A stretch of 64,000 nucleotides of DNA from an uncultured Myxococcales bacterium (GTDB lineage: Bacteria; Myxococcota_A; UBA9042). Positions within the stretch are counted from its first letter, which is position 1; the number at the start of each line of letters is the position of its first letter. Positions 50,139 through 59,316 of the stretch are shown here, one piece after another. The position numbers were made by a program, and so were the translations under genes. Below the pieces are notes generated by a model. It did not search any database, had not been told where the DNA came from, and saw only the letters and a list, made by a program, of their open reading frames with translations. The DNA lies in contig CAIMLR010000036.1 in NCBI GenBank assembly GCA_903842345.1, positions 124,001-188,000 of the forward strand. Direction: 5' to 3'.

Positions 50139-52061
50139 CTACGGCGCGAGCGCGGAGTGCGGCTGGACGACGTGGCCGTCGATCGTCGCCGTGACGTCGC
50201 TGGCATTCATCAGAACCCGCTGACCGTCCGGCGTGTTCCAAATCGGCGGCACAATCTGCGTCGTCGTCAGCGCGATCTGGTCCAGGATCGCGCTGGACAG
50301 CGTCATCGGCGGATTGTCGGGGAAGATCGACGTCGGCAGGGACAGCTTGCCACCCAGCGCGAGGTTCAGGCGCTTGGCGTCCAGCCCCGGCGCGAGGCGA
50401 TCGGTCGGCAGTTTTTGCAGATCGTCGCTCAGGAAGTAGCCGCCTGCGGCAAAAGCGACCGTCCAGAGGCCAAAATCGACTTCATTGGCCGGCAGCGGCG
50501 CGCGCAGGATCGGCGGATCGACGTCGCACGCGATGACCTGGCAGTACGGAATGCGCGCGGCAAAATCGCGGAGCTGGTTGGGCAAAAACGCCCATGCTGG
50601 GCCAAAATTCTCGACGGCGATATCCGTGCCTGACCGCCAGCCATCACAATACTCCAGCGTGGGCACCGGCGGCGCACCCACCGCAACCAGCCGCATCCCG
50701 TGCTTGTCGGCGACGTCGCGGATGATTTGCAGCGCGGCGCGGTAGGACTGGATCGGCGTGGACTTGCCGTCAAAGCGCGGCGCTTCGTACAGGCCGGCAA
50801 ACAGGAAGTCGATTTTCAGGATCTCGCAGCCCCAAGTCGCCAGCTGCTCGATGACGCCCTTCAGGTGCGCCGCAGCGTCCGGGTTTGTCACGTCGAGAAT
50901 CTTCATCGAGCCGTTCTTCAAGTGCAGGTAGCTCACGCCCGGCAGGAACCAGTCGGGGTGCTGCTTGACCAGATCGAGCTTGTCGGACACGAGGAACGGC
51001 GCCAGCCACACGCCAAAGTGCCAGCCCTGGGCCTTGACGTCCTTGGCCAAGCCATCGATGCCGCTGGGAAATTTGCTGTTGGGCGTCCAATCGCCCCAGG
51101 CTTTTTGCCAGGAATCGTCGACGACCAGCCACTTGCCGGCGGTGGCGGTGAATGGCGTGAGCGCGGTCTGGGCCAGTGCGAAGTTGCCGCGGGCGAGCTT
51201 TTCGTCGGTGGTGTCCCACAACTCGTACCAGGAGTTCCAGCCGAGCATGGGCGCCAGCAGGTCACGGCTGCCGGCACAAGCACTCGCCGGCGCGCAATCC
51301 GCCTTGGGCAGGCGACGCAAGCCGACCGCGAAATCCGCGAGCGCGGTCTTTTCGTCCTGACCGAGCGCGAATCGCCACACCTCGCCGTCGGCGCGTTTAC
51401 CGGCGCCCAGGATCATGGGGGCGGCCGTGCCACCGCTGGCCAAGCGCACATGCACGTGGTCCTTGGCTCCGGCGTTTTGCCAGACCTGCGCCCACGCCTT
51501 GTTGTGGCCGGATTCGGTCACGCCCGCGACGAACGTGCCCGCGCCGCCGCCGACCGCGGTGTACCACCACGACAGCGCCGCGCCGTCGCGGATGGTTTCG
51601 GCATCGCCAAAGGACGCCAAGGCAGCGTTGGTGTCGTCCGCAGACGGCTCGGCGCCGATCGCCAGCGCGCCGGACTGCGACCACGACTGGAAACCGTTGG
51701 AGATCCAAGCGCGCGCACCGGGCAGCGCAACATCTGCTTCAACAGCGACCGCCTCAATCGTCGCCGGCACCGCCAGCTCGACGCGGCCGAGCACGCTGTT
51801 CGCCGTCATGTCCAGGAAGGCGCGGTTGCCGTCGCCCAGCGGGCACGACAAGCCCGGCGTTTCAGCGCGACACGCGCCGTCGCGACCGGCGCCGTGCCAG
51901 ACGCCAGCGATGCGTGCGGCCGGCAGGAACGAGGCTTTGAGGCCATCCGCGGAGGTGAACTGACCGTCGGTGTAGACGAGCATCCCGACGTCGCCGGTTG
52001 TCTGCGCGTTGCACGCCAGCGCGCCCAGCCCAACCACCAGTGCCCAAGTCAGACCACGCAT
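50139..52061 (-). CDS. Secreted GH36-type alpha-galactosidase-like lipoprotein
   Basis: A 640-residue lipoprotein (lipobox LGALAC) with a GH36/melibiase (beta/alpha)8 barrel. MLGWNSWYELWD, VDDSWQKAWGDW, the nucleophile Asp418 in ILKIDFLFAG and the acid/base Asp480 in GTDIAVENFG are in the expected order. The N-terminal 230 residues are a beta-sandwich. GH36 enzymes release alpha-galactose or related sugars from oligosaccharides and glycans; the substrate is not fixed by sequence. AAGGAA precedes ATG 52061. A free-living polymer-degrading lifestyle is consistent. Confidence 0.85.
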   Translation of the reverse strand: MRGLTWALVVGLGALACNAQTTGDVGMLVYTDGQFTSADGLKASFLPAARIAGVWHGAGRDGACRAETPGLSCPLGDGNRAFLDMTANSVLGRVELAVPATIEAVAVEADVALPGARAWISNGFQSWSQSGALAIGAEPSADDTNAALASFGDAETIRDGAALSWWYTAVGGGAGTFVAGVTESGHNKAWAQVWQNAGAKDHVHVRLASGGTAAPMILGAGKRADGEVWRFALGQDEKTALADFAVGLRRLPKADCAPASACAGSRDLLAPMLGWNSWYELWDTTDEKLARGNFALAQTALTPFTATAGKWLVVDDSWQKAWGDWTPNSKFPSGIDGLAKDVKAQGWHFGVWLAPFLVSDKLDLVKQHPDWFLPGVSYLHLKNGSMKILDVTNPDAAAHLKGVIEQLATWGCEILKIDFLFAGLYEAPRFDGKSTPIQSYRAALQIIRDVADKHGMRLVAVGAPPVPTLEYCDGWRSGTDIAVENFGPAWAFLPNQLRDFAARIPYCQVIACDVDPPILRAPLPANEVDFGLWTVAFAAGGYFLSDDLQKLPTDRLAPGLDAKRLNLALGGKLSLPTSIFPDNPPMTLSSAILDQIALTTTQIVPPIWNTPDGQRVLMNASDVTATIDGHVVQPHSALAP

Positions 52062-52080
52062 GGCGTTTTCCTTGCGGGCG

Positions 52081-53358
52081 CTAGTGCCCAGCAAACAGCG
52101 TCTCAACAAACAGCTCCGCGTCAAAATCGCGCAGGTCCTGCATCTTCTCACCCACGCCGACCAATTGCACCGGGATCTTCAGCGTTTCCGCGATCGCCAG
52201 CACCACGCCGCCCTTGGCCGTGCCGTCCAGCTTCGTCAGCGCGATCGCCGAGACCGCCACGCTCTCGCGGAACTGCTCGGCTTGCTTCACCGCGTTTTGG
52301 CCCATCGTCGCATCCAGCACCAGAAGCACCTCGTGCGGCGCGCCCGGCAGCGCCTTGTCGGCCACGCGCGCGCACTTCTGCAGCTCGGCCATCAGCCCCG
52401 CGTTGGTGTGCAGGCGCCCCGCTGTGTCGACAATCACGAGGTCAAACCCTTCCGCCTTGGCGCGCTCGATCGCCGCGAAACAGACGCTCGCGGGGTCCTG
52501 GTTGTCCTTGCCGCGGTGGATCGGCACGCCGGCGCGGTCGCACCACACTTCCAGCTGATCCACGGCCGCCGCGCGGAACGTATCGCCCGCCGCCACAAGC
52601 ACTTTGCGCCCCTCGGCGGCATAGCGGTGCGCCAGCTTGCCAATCGTCGTCGTCTTGCCCGAGCCGTTCACGCCCACGACCATCAGCACCGCCGGACCGT
52701 TGGCCACGCGCAGCTTCATCGGCTCGGTACCCGCAGCCCGCAACGTCTCCAGCGAACGCTGCCGGAGCGCCTGCCACACATGCGCCGCATCGTTCAATTC
52801 CTTGCGCGACGACGCCTCGCGGATCGCCGCCAGCAGCGTCTGCGTCGCCTTCACGCCCAGATCGGCGCGGTAAAGCACTTCCTCCACTTCGGCCAGCACC
52901 GCTTCGTCGATCTGCTTGGCCGCGAAAAGCTTGCCCAGCCGCGCGATGAAGCCTTCCGAGCGCGTCTTGTCCAGACCGGTTTGCAGGAATGCCCGCTCGC
53001 CGTCCTTGTGCGACTTGCGCACGCCGACCGCTTCCGCCGCCGCCGCCGCTTGCGCCATCGCGTTCTCGGCGGCTTCCTGGATCAGCTCATCGGCGCTCAG
53101 CTTGCGCGCCTTGCCGTCCGCGCCAATCCGCAGCGTCGCCTTGGCGCCGGCACGATCGTGGCGATCGCGTTCGGCCGTCTCAGCGCCCGGAGCGAGCCGC
53201 TTTTCCTCGGCTTTGGGCAGACGGGAAGTCGGCTTGCGCAGCAGGACAAACGCGACGATCGCGACCAAAGCGAGCACGACGCCGGCGAGGATCAGACCGT
53301 TGGAGTCGGCCATCGGCGCGGTCGCGGCGAAGAGGGGCTGGAACAGAGGCGAAGTCAT
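52081..53358 (-). CDS. ftsY: Signal recognition particle receptor FtsY
   Basis: A 425-residue SRP GTPase. It has an N-terminal membrane-associated segment (LILAGVVLALVAIVAFVLL), a charged linker, then the NG domain with G1 GVNGSGKTTTIGKL, DTFRAAAVDQL, DTAGR, TKLDG and the final GVGEKMQDLRDFD. The segment replaces the long acidic A domain of E. coli FtsY. It docks ribosome-SRP complexes at the membrane. GGGAG precedes ATG 53358; MADSNG further on is an alternative start. Confidence 0.95.
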   Translation of the reverse strand: MTSPLFQPLFAATAPMADSNGLILAGVVLALVAIVAFVLLRKPTSRLPKAEEKRLAPGAETAERDRHDRAGAKATLRIGADGKARKLSADELIQEAAENAMAQAAAAAEAVGVRKSHKDGERAFLQTGLDKTRSEGFIARLGKLFAAKQIDEAVLAEVEEVLYRADLGVKATQTLLAAIREASSRKELNDAAHVWQALRQRSLETLRAAGTEPMKLRVANGPAVLMVVGVNGSGKTTTIGKLAHRYAAEGRKVLVAAGDTFRAAAVDQLEVWCDRAGVPIHRGKDNQDPASVCFAAIERAKAEGFDLVIVDTAGRLHTNAGLMAELQKCARVADKALPGAPHEVLLVLDATMGQNAVKQAEQFRESVAVSAIALTKLDGTAKGGVVLAIAETLKIPVQLVGVGEKMQDLRDFDAELFVETLFAGH

Positions 53359-53437
53359 GGGCGCTCCCGGCGTTGGGCGCGACAAGTTAGTCGCGATGGG
53401 GCGCGGATTCAAGTTCGCGGGGTGACGGGGGAGGATA

Positions 53438-53473
53438 CCCACCCTGCCGAGGGTGGGCACCGAGGGTGGGCAC
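53438..53473. terminator. Hairpin and 13-bp tandem duplication after cysA
   Basis: CCCACCCT (53438-53445) and AGGGTGGG (53450-53457) make a perfect eight-pair stem with a four-base loop, about 100 bases past the cysA stop, followed on the minus strand by TATCCTCCC. CGAGGGTGGGCAC is duplicated in tandem (53448-53460 and 53461-53473). Confidence 0.5.
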
Positions 53474-53554
53474 CCCCATGTCGCAGCCCGGCGACTTTTG
53501 CCGCGACCGGGCGAAAATTGTCACACGCGGCGAACCGAAGTTGGGCGCCAGTTC

Positions 53555-54523
53555 CTACGTCGCAAACGCGTACTTCCGGGTCGCCACCGCGCGCACTTCC
53601 TGTCCCACCGCGAATTCCCGCGCCGCGGACGGCTCCAGCGCGGCGATCAGCGGCTGCCCGGTGTGCAACTGCAGGTCCACACGCACGCGCGGCCCCGTGC
53701 GGTGGATGCGCTCGATGCGCGCGGGCCAGCCGTCGTGACCCGCCGCGTGCAACACGACGTCGCGGTGCCGCACGCCCAGCGTCGCCAGCCCCAGCCCTTC
53801 CAGCCACTGCACATGCCCGAGAAAGTCCAGCACAAATGGACTCTTTGGCTCGTCGTAGATTTCGTCCGGCGTACCGACCTGCTCGATCCGCCCGCGGTGA
53901 AACACGGCGACCCGGTCGGCCAGCTCAAATGCCTCGTCCTGATCGTGCGTGACAAAGACGGTCGTCGTCCCCAGCTCTTCGTGCAGCTGCCGCAGCCAAG
54001 CCCGCAGCTCGTGGCGCACCTTGGCGTCCAGCGCCGAAAACGGCTCATCCAGCAGCAGCACCCGCGGTCGCGCCGCCAAGGCCCGCGCCAACGCCACCCG
54101 CTGCCGCTGCCCGCCCGACAACTCCGCGGGACGCCGGTGCGCCAGACCGCCCAACTGCACCAGATGCAGCAATTCATCGACGCGCGCGCGCACCTCCGCG
54201 TCCGGGCGCTTGCGCACGCGCAGGGCGAACGCGATGTTCTCAAACACGTCCAAGTGCGGAAAGAGCGCGAAGTGCTGGAACACCAGACCGACGTTGCGGT
54301 CGCGCGCGCCCAGGGAAGTCAGGTCGTGGCCATCCTCCTGCACCGTCCCCACGTCGGGCACTTCCAGTCCGGCAAGGACGCGCAGCAGCGTCGTCTTGCC
54401 CGAACCGGACGGCCCCAGCAGCGCCAACAGCTCGCCCTTGCCGATGCGCAGCGTCACGTCGTCCAGGGCGCGGAAAGCTCCAAAGTTCTTGCTGATTCCC
54501 AGTATCTCAATCGACATCGTCAA
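53555..54523 (-). CDS. cysA: Sulfate/thiosulfate ABC transporter ATPase
   Basis: A 322-residue ATPase. Walker [10 protein letters not shown], the LSGGQRQR signature, Walker [12 protein letters not shown] and the switch His in FVTHDQDEA are intact; a short C-terminal regulatory region follows. It powers the CysT/CysW channel fed by the sulfate-binding protein. Gene order cysT, cysW, cysA after sbp is the standard sulfate operon. It ends the operon. Confidence 0.93.
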   Translation of the reverse strand: MTMSIEILGISKNFGAFRALDDVTLRIGKGELLALLGPSGSGKTTLLRVLAGLEVPDVGTVQEDGHDLTSLGARDRNVGLVFQHFALFPHLDVFENIAFALRVRKRPDAEVRARVDELLHLVQLGGLAHRRPAELSGGQRQRVALARALAARPRVLLLDEPFSALDAKVRHELRAWLRQLHEELGTTTVFVTHDQDEAFELADRVAVFHRGRIEQVGTPDEIYDEPKSPFVLDFLGHVQWLEGLGLATLGVRHRDVVLHAAGHDGWPARIERIHRTGPRVRVDLQLHTGQPLIAALEPSAAREFAVGQEVRAVATRKYAFAT

Positions 54524-54529
54524 CTCCGG

Positions 54530-55318
54530 CTAATCGCCCGTTTCCGGCGTGTGCAGGCGGCGCAGTAGCAGCGTGGCCACGCCGACGAGCAGCAGCAGCG
54601 ACGCGGCGGCAAAAGCGGCCTGAAAGTGGTACTCGTTGTGCAGAATCTCCACGTGCAGCGGCAGGGTGTCCGTCTGGCCGCGGATGTGACCGGAAACGAC
54701 CGACACGGCGCCGAATTCACCCAGCGCCCGCGCCAGACACAGGAGCACGCCGTACGCCAGCGCGCCGCGCATGCGCGGGAAGGAGACGCGCCAAAATACC
54801 TGCCAGCCCGACGCGCCGAGCGTGAGCGCCGCCAGTTCCGCGTCGTCGCCTTGGGATTCCAGGAGCGGCAGAAGCTCACGGGCAACCATGGGCAGCGTGA
54901 CAAACGCCGTCGCGAGCACAATGCCGGGCACGGCAAAGATGATCTGGACGTCGTGTTCCTGCAGCCACACGCCAAACCAGCCTTGCGCGCCAAACAGCAA
55001 CACAAAGACCAGGCCGGCAACGACGGGCGACACCGACAGCGGCAGATCGAGAAGCGCCAACAGCAGCGCCCGCCCCGGAAAGCGGAAACGCGCGAGCGCC
55101 CACGCCGCGGCGACGCCAAAGATCGCGTTCAGCGGCACGACGAGGGCGGCGATCTGGAGCGAAAGGGCAACCGACGTGCGCGTCTCCTCGTCGCTCACCG
55201 CCGCCCACCACGCGCCGAGACCCGCGCCCAGCGCTTCAACAAGCACGATTGCGACGGGCGCCAGGACCATCAGCGCGAGCCACGCCATCGCCAGGAATGT
55301 CAGCACAATGCGGACCAT
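54530..55318 (-). CDS. cysW: Sulfate ABC transporter permease CysW
   Basis: A 262-residue permease with six transmembrane segments and the binding-protein-dependent transport motif (DAELAALTLGASGWQVFWRVSFP), whose EAA-like loop contacts CysA. Six bases separate its stop from the cysA start. Confidence 0.93.
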   Translation of the reverse strand: MVRIVLTFLAMAWLALMVLAPVAIVLVEALGAGLGAWWAAVSDEETRTSVALSLQIAALVVPLNAIFGVAAAWALARFRFPGRALLLALLDLPLSVSPVVAGLVFVLLFGAQGWFGVWLQEHDVQIIFAVPGIVLATAFVTLPMVARELLPLLESQGDDAELAALTLGASGWQVFWRVSFPRMRGALAYGVLLCLARALGEFGAVSVVSGHIRGQTDTLPLHVEILHNEYHFQAAFAAASLLLLVGVATLLLRRLHTPETGD

Positions 55319-55330
55319 CGGGAGCCTCCG

Positions 55331-56167
55331 TTAACGCAGCGCGGTGCGGCGTCCCGCGTGCAGCGCCTGCAAGAGCGCGAGGATCACCGCTGAGAGCGCG
55401 AGCATGATCGTCGCCAGCGCCGTCGCGCCGGCGTAGTCGTACTGCTCCAGACGCGAAACGATGAGGAGCGGCGTGATCTCCGTCTGCATCGGAATGTTGC
55501 CGCAGATGAAGATCACGGAGCCGTACTCGCCCACCGCGCGGGCAAACGCGAGCGCGAAGCCGGTCAACAGCGCCGGGCGCAGCGACGGGAGCACGACGCG
55601 CCACGCAACTTGCGCCGGACTCGCACCCAGCGATTCGGCGGCCTCCTCCAGCTCCTTCTCAGCGCTTTGCAGCACGGGCTGGAGCGTGCGAACGACGAAC
55701 GGCAGCCCGATGAAAGTCAGCGCGACAACGACGCCCGGCCAGGCGAACGCAACCTTGCCGCCGAACGGTTCAATGAGCCGACCGAGCCAGCCGTCCGGCA
55801 CCCACAGCGCCGTCAGCGCAATGCCGGCGACGGCGGTGGGCAGCGCGAACGGGAGGTCGACAAGCACGTCCCAGAACGCGTGGCCAGGCACCTTGTACCG
55901 GCACAGCACCCACGCGATCAGCAGCCCGGCGAACGTGTCCAACAGCGCCGCGATCAGCGACGCGCCAAAACTCAGCCGCAGGGACAGCCAGACGCGCTCG
56001 CCGGAAACCGCGTCGAGCCAACCCTGCCAGCCCAGCCCGCCGGCGCGAATCACCAGCGCGGCCAGCGGAATCAGCGCAATCAGGCTCAGCCACGCGAGCG
56101 TGATGCCGAGCGACAGCCCAAGGCCTGGCAGTGCGACCGGCGCGCGCTTGCGACGGATGATGGCCAT
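55331..56167 (-). CDS. cysT: Sulfate ABC transporter permease CysT
   Basis: A 278-residue permease with six membrane segments and the EAA loop (LEEAAESLGASPAQVAWRVVLP). ATG 56167 follows GGGG at eight bases; a start four codons earlier (56179) is possible. It forms the channel with CysW. The stop is 12 bases before cysW. Confidence 0.92.
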   Translation of the reverse strand: MAIIRRKRAPVALPGLGLSLGITLAWLSLIALIPLAALVIRAGGLGWQGWLDAVSGERVWLSLRLSFGASLIAALLDTFAGLLIAWVLCRYKVPGHAFWDVLVDLPFALPTAVAGIALTALWVPDGWLGRLIEPFGGKVAFAWPGVVVALTFIGLPFVVRTLQPVLQSAEKELEEAAESLGASPAQVAWRVVLPSLRPALLTGFALAFARAVGEYGSVIFICGNIPMQTEITPLLIVSRLEQYDYAGATALATIMLALSAVILALLQALHAGRRTALR

Positions 56168-56182
56168 GACCAACCCCATCGG

Positions 56183-57187
56183 CTACAGCCGCCGCGCCGC
56201 GAGCTGGTCAAACAGGCCGCCATCGGCGAAGTGCTTGGCCTGAACCGCGTGCCAACCGCCGAATTTCTCGATCGTGAAAAGCTCCAGCTTGGGAAACTGC
56301 GCGGCGTACTTGGCCGCCGCCACGGGATCGCGAGGACGGAAATAGTGCTTGCCGATGACCAACTGCGCTTCCGGCGTGTAGAGGAATTGCAGATACGCCT
56401 CGGCCGCCGCCTTGGTGCCCTTCTTGGCCACGACGCGATCGATCACGGCGACGGGCGGCTCCGCGAGGATGCTGCGGCTCGGCGCGACGATCTCGATCTT
56501 GCCCACGCCCAGTTCCTTGGCGGCGAGCAGCGCCTCGTTCTCCCAGGTCAGCAGCACGTCGCCGATCCCGCGCTGCACAAACGTGATCGTCGCCCCGCGC
56601 GCGCCGGTGTCGAGGACCGGCACGTTGGCCAGCAGGCGCTTGAGGTAATCCTTGGCCTTGTCCTCCGAGCCGTACGCCTGCAGCGCCCAGCCCCACGCCG
56701 CCAGATAGTTCCACCGCGCGCCGCCGGACGTCTTGGGATTGGGCGTGATGACCTGCACGCCCGGCTTGACCAGATCCGCCCAGTCGCGGATGCCCTTGGG
56801 ATTGCCCTTGCGGACAAGGAAGACGATCGTGGACGTGTACGGCGTGCTGTTGTTGGGCAAGCGCTTCTGCCAGTCCTTGGCGACAAAGCCGGAGCGCTCC
56901 GCGATCGCGTCGATGTCGCCGCCCAAGCCGAGCGTGACAACGTCCGCCTGCAGCCCGTCAATCACCGCGCGCGCCTGCTTGCCCGACCCGCCGTGGGACT
57001 GCTGGACGGTCAGGGTCTGGCCGGTCTTCTGCTGCCAGCTCTTGGCAAAAAGACTATTGATTTCCTGATACAACTCGCGGGTTGGGTCGTAGCTGACATT
57101 CAGGAGCGTGACGTCAGCCGCCAACGCTGCCTGCGCGGTCCAAAACGCCAGGAGCGGAACGAGAATGCGGTAGAGTCGAAAAATCAT
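56183..57187 (-). CDS. sbp: Periplasmic sulfate-binding protein
   Basis: A 334-residue secreted protein: signal peptide, then the Sbp/CysP fold ([58 protein letters not shown]). Its sulfate-contacting GGSGKQ loop is intact. AAAGGA precedes ATG 57187 by eight bases. A GTAGGAATTAGGC element lies just upstream and may be a regulator box (see 57219). Confidence 0.93.
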   Translation of the reverse strand: MIFRLYRILVPLLAFWTAQAALAADVTLLNVSYDPTRELYQEINSLFAKSWQQKTGQTLTVQQSHGGSGKQARAVIDGLQADVVTLGLGGDIDAIAERSGFVAKDWQKRLPNNSTPYTSTIVFLVRKGNPKGIRDWADLVKPGVQVITPNPKTSGGARWNYLAAWGWALQAYGSEDKAKDYLKRLLANVPVLDTGARGATITFVQRGIGDVLLTWENEALLAAKELGVGKIEIVAPSRSILAEPPVAVIDRVVAKKGTKAAAEAYLQFLYTPEAQLVIGKHYFRPRDPVAAAKYAAQFPKLELFTIEKFGGWHAVQAKHFADGGLFDQLAARRL

Positions 57188-57218
57188 TGGAAGTTCCTTT
57201 GGTATGCACATCGCAAAA

Positions 57219-57231
57219 GTAGGAATTAGGC
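57219..57231 (-). promoter_or_regulatory. ATTCCTA box ahead of sbp (candidate Rrf2 site)
   Basis: Read on the minus strand GCCTAATTCCTAC (forward GTAGGAATTAGGC) lies in the 56-base gap between the porin and sbp genes, 32 bases before the sbp start. It shares ATTCCTA with the two boxes below, but without a clear inverted partner. Confidence 0.4.
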
Positions 57232-57243
57232 AAAAAAGAGGCG

Positions 57244-58644
57244 TCAGTAGGCCAGCTGGATGCGGCCGATGACGGCCTGCTCCGCTTTGCGATCGCCGGT
57301 TGCCGCGCCGCCGGTGAAGGCGGTGTGCTCGTAGTCGACAAACAGGCGGTAGTGTTCCGAGAAATGCCAACGGAGGCCGCCGGTGAAGCTTGTCGCCTGA
57401 CGCGCGGACTTGGCGGGATCGGCCCAGGTGGCGTACGTGGCGGAGTCGGCGGCGATCGCGGAGACGCGGCCAGCGACCTCGAATGCCCCCCAGCCGTCCG
57501 CGCCCATGCGGAAAGGCGTGTCCACTTTGGTGCCGGAGAAGTGCGGTTTGCCGCCGAGGACGTACGAGATGGCACCCTGCCACGCGCTGGCTTTCCAGTC
57601 GCCGCTCGTACCGGCGCGGCTGACGGGCTCGGTGACGGCGGTGTACTCGCCGAGGAACGCCAGCGGGCCGCCGTTCCACCACGCGTGGGCGGTCCAGCGC
57701 AAGCGCGCACCGTTGGCGACGGGGTTGGGCAACGCGATGGCCGCGCCCGCGGCGTCCTTGCCTTTTTCGCCGCTGCGGAAGCTGAAGAACGTGTTCTGGC
57801 CCGGCGTCTTCCAGGACGGCGTCTGCGGCGAAGCGTCTGTGCCGTTCTGGTCGCCCCACGTGACCGCGCCGCCGATCAGCAGCGACTTCAGCCAGTCGTT
57901 CTCAAGCGTCGCGAACGGCTGGGCGAACAGGCGGCCGACGACCTCCTTGGAATCGTTGGTGTCCGCGTCCGTCAGGCTGTTGTCAGGTCCGCCGTCAAAC
58001 GCGCCGACCGACCAGCCAATGCGTTTGTCCAACAGGTCGCCAAAGACGAGGATGCCGAGATCCCGGTTGGGCGCGAGCTGCGTCGGGTACGCGCGTTCGA
58101 CGAACCGCAGGGATGCCGTGCCCTGCCAGCGCTCCAGACCGAACGGCACGGTCATTTTGCCCACGCGCACGGTCACGTGCTCGCCCAGCGCGAGGTCGAC
58201 CCACGCGTCCTGGATCGTCGCGACGCCGCCGCCAAAGTCCGGAGAGAACTGCCATTTCAGGAGCTTGCCGTACGACCCGGAGAAGATCGGGCGGATGGTG
58301 CGCGCGGTGAACGTATCGGTCAGCGCCCGCGCCTCGTCGTTCAGGAACAGGCGGCCATCGGCCTGGAGCACGCCGTTGAACTGCAGGGTCAGGTCGCCGT
58401 TGCCGGACTTCAGCACCAGGTCGTCGCCCTTGCTGCCCGTACCGGCATTGCGCGCGGCCGCGACCTCTTCAGCGACCTCTGCGCGCCGTTCCAGAAGCCG
58501 CACCTTCTGGTCCAGTGCGTCAACTTTCTCTGCAAGGTTCGCGGGCTTTGGCTCCGCAGTCGGAGCCGCTTCCGTCGGCGCTTGGGCAAACGCGCTGCCC
58601 GCGGTCGTCAGCAGGAGCACGGCAATCAGTGTTGATATCTTCAT
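57244..58644 (-). CDS. OprP/OprO-family porin
   Basis: A 466-residue outer-membrane protein. Signal peptide, then a coiled region ([23 protein letters not shown]), then a 16-strand barrel pattern ending with the family-typical C-terminal aromatic (IQLAY). The Phosphate-selective porin O and P family is trimeric and anion-selective; sharing an operon with sulfate uptake genes suggests passage of sulfate or organosulfur compounds, an inference. Possible starts are ATG 58650 and 58644. Confidence 0.85.
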   Translation of the reverse strand: MKISTLIAVLLLTTAGSAFAQAPTEAAPTAEPKPANLAEKVDALDQKVRLLERRAEVAEEVAAARNAGTGSKGDDLVLKSGNGDLTLQFNGVLQADGRLFLNDEARALTDTFTARTIRPIFSGSYGKLLKWQFSPDFGGGVATIQDAWVDLALGEHVTVRVGKMTVPFGLERWQGTASLRFVERAYPTQLAPNRDLGILVFGDLLDKRIGWSVGAFDGGPDNSLTDADTNDSKEVVGRLFAQPFATLENDWLKSLLIGGAVTWGDQNGTDASPQTPSWKTPGQNTFFSFRSGEKGKDAAGAAIALPNPVANGARLRWTAHAWWNGGPLAFLGEYTAVTEPVSRAGTSGDWKASAWQGAISYVLGGKPHFSGTKVDTPFRMGADGWGAFEVAGRVSAIAADSATYATWADPAKSARQATSFTGGLRWHFSEHYRLFVDYEHTAFTGGAATGDRKAEQAVIGRIQLAY

Positions 58645-58651
58645 TATCATT

Positions 58652-58666
58652 ATTCCTATCGCTATA
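58652..58666 (-). promoter_or_regulatory. ATTCCTATC box overlapping the porin -10 region (candidate Rrf2 site)
   Basis: Forward ATTCCTATCGCTATA (minus TATAGCGATAGGAAT) lies 8-22 bases before ATG 58644 and overlaps the likely -10 (TACTAT). The palindromic core CTAT-CGCT-ATAG suits a dimeric repressor. Confidence 0.45.
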
Positions 58667-58734
58667 GTATGATTTAGGGAAAAACAAACAGCGGACGTCA
58701 GTTGGACGTTCACGCTCGGGGGTTCTGGACGAAT

Positions 58735-59241
58735 TTAGTCGATAAAGTCGAGCTTGGCCGACACGGGACCCTGTTCCGGTCGACAGCGCTCCGATTGGCC
58801 TTCAGCCTCGCCGACCGCCGACGCGTCCACGCGCGCAACGAGCTGCGCGAGCGTGGTACCATCGACGATCCGCAAGGTCGCGGCGTGCACATCGGCCATC
58901 AGCAGCCGCACGGCGCACGTGGCTTCGTCCACGCATTCCGTGCAGCGGTGATAGGCGGTCTTGGACAGGCACGGCAGCGGCGCCATGGGCCCGGACAGGT
59001 TGCGAATCACGTCGCCCAGATGCACGGTCTCCGGCTCAACGCGCAGCTGATAGCCGCCCGTCGGCCCGCGGCGGCTCGTCAGGATGCCGGAATTGCGCAG
59101 CTCCAGGAGAATCGCTTCCAGGAACTTGACGGGAATCGCCTCGGCGGCCGCGATACCCGCAACGGGCACCGGGCCATCGGCCTGATGCCGCGCCAGAAAC
59201 ACCAATGCCTTCAGTGCATAACGCGACTTCATGGGCAGCAT
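58735..59241 (-). CDS. Rrf2-family transcriptional regulator (IscR-like)
   Basis: A 168-residue regulator with the Rrf2 winged helix (KSRYALKALVFLARHQ, then SRRGPTGGYQL) and four cysteines at 91, 100, 103 and 109 of the chosen frame. IscR uses three Cys and a His for [2Fe-2S]; here C-x8-C-x2-C-x5-C could do likewise. It probably controls the sulfate unit that follows. I choose ATG 59241 because a start further upstream would place its operator-like palindrome inside the coding sequence. Confidence 0.85.
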   Translation of the reverse strand: MLPMKSRYALKALVFLARHQADGPVPVAGIAAAEAIPVKFLEAILLELRNSGILTSRRGPTGGYQLRVEPETVHLGDVIRNLSGPMAPLPCLSKTAYHRCTECVDEATCAVRLLMADVHAATLRIVDGTTLAQLVARVDASAVGEAEGQSERCRPEQGPVSAKLDFID

Positions 59242-59257
59242 GGCGTCCAGTTCCCCA

Positions 59258-59277
59258 ATTCCTATCATCGCGATAGG
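59258..59277 (-). promoter_or_regulatory. CCTATC-N5-GATAGG palindrome ahead of rrf2 (candidate autoregulatory operator)
   Basis: The perfect inverted repeat CCTATC (59261-59266) and GATAGG (59272-59277) lies 20-36 bases before the start and extends to ATTCCTATC on one side, matching the porin box. A dimeric regulator such as the neighbouring Rrf2 protein could bind it. Confidence 0.5.
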
Positions 59278-59316
59278 TTTACTCAGACTGCCCGTTTCAT
59301 CGACCCGTGTCAACCG

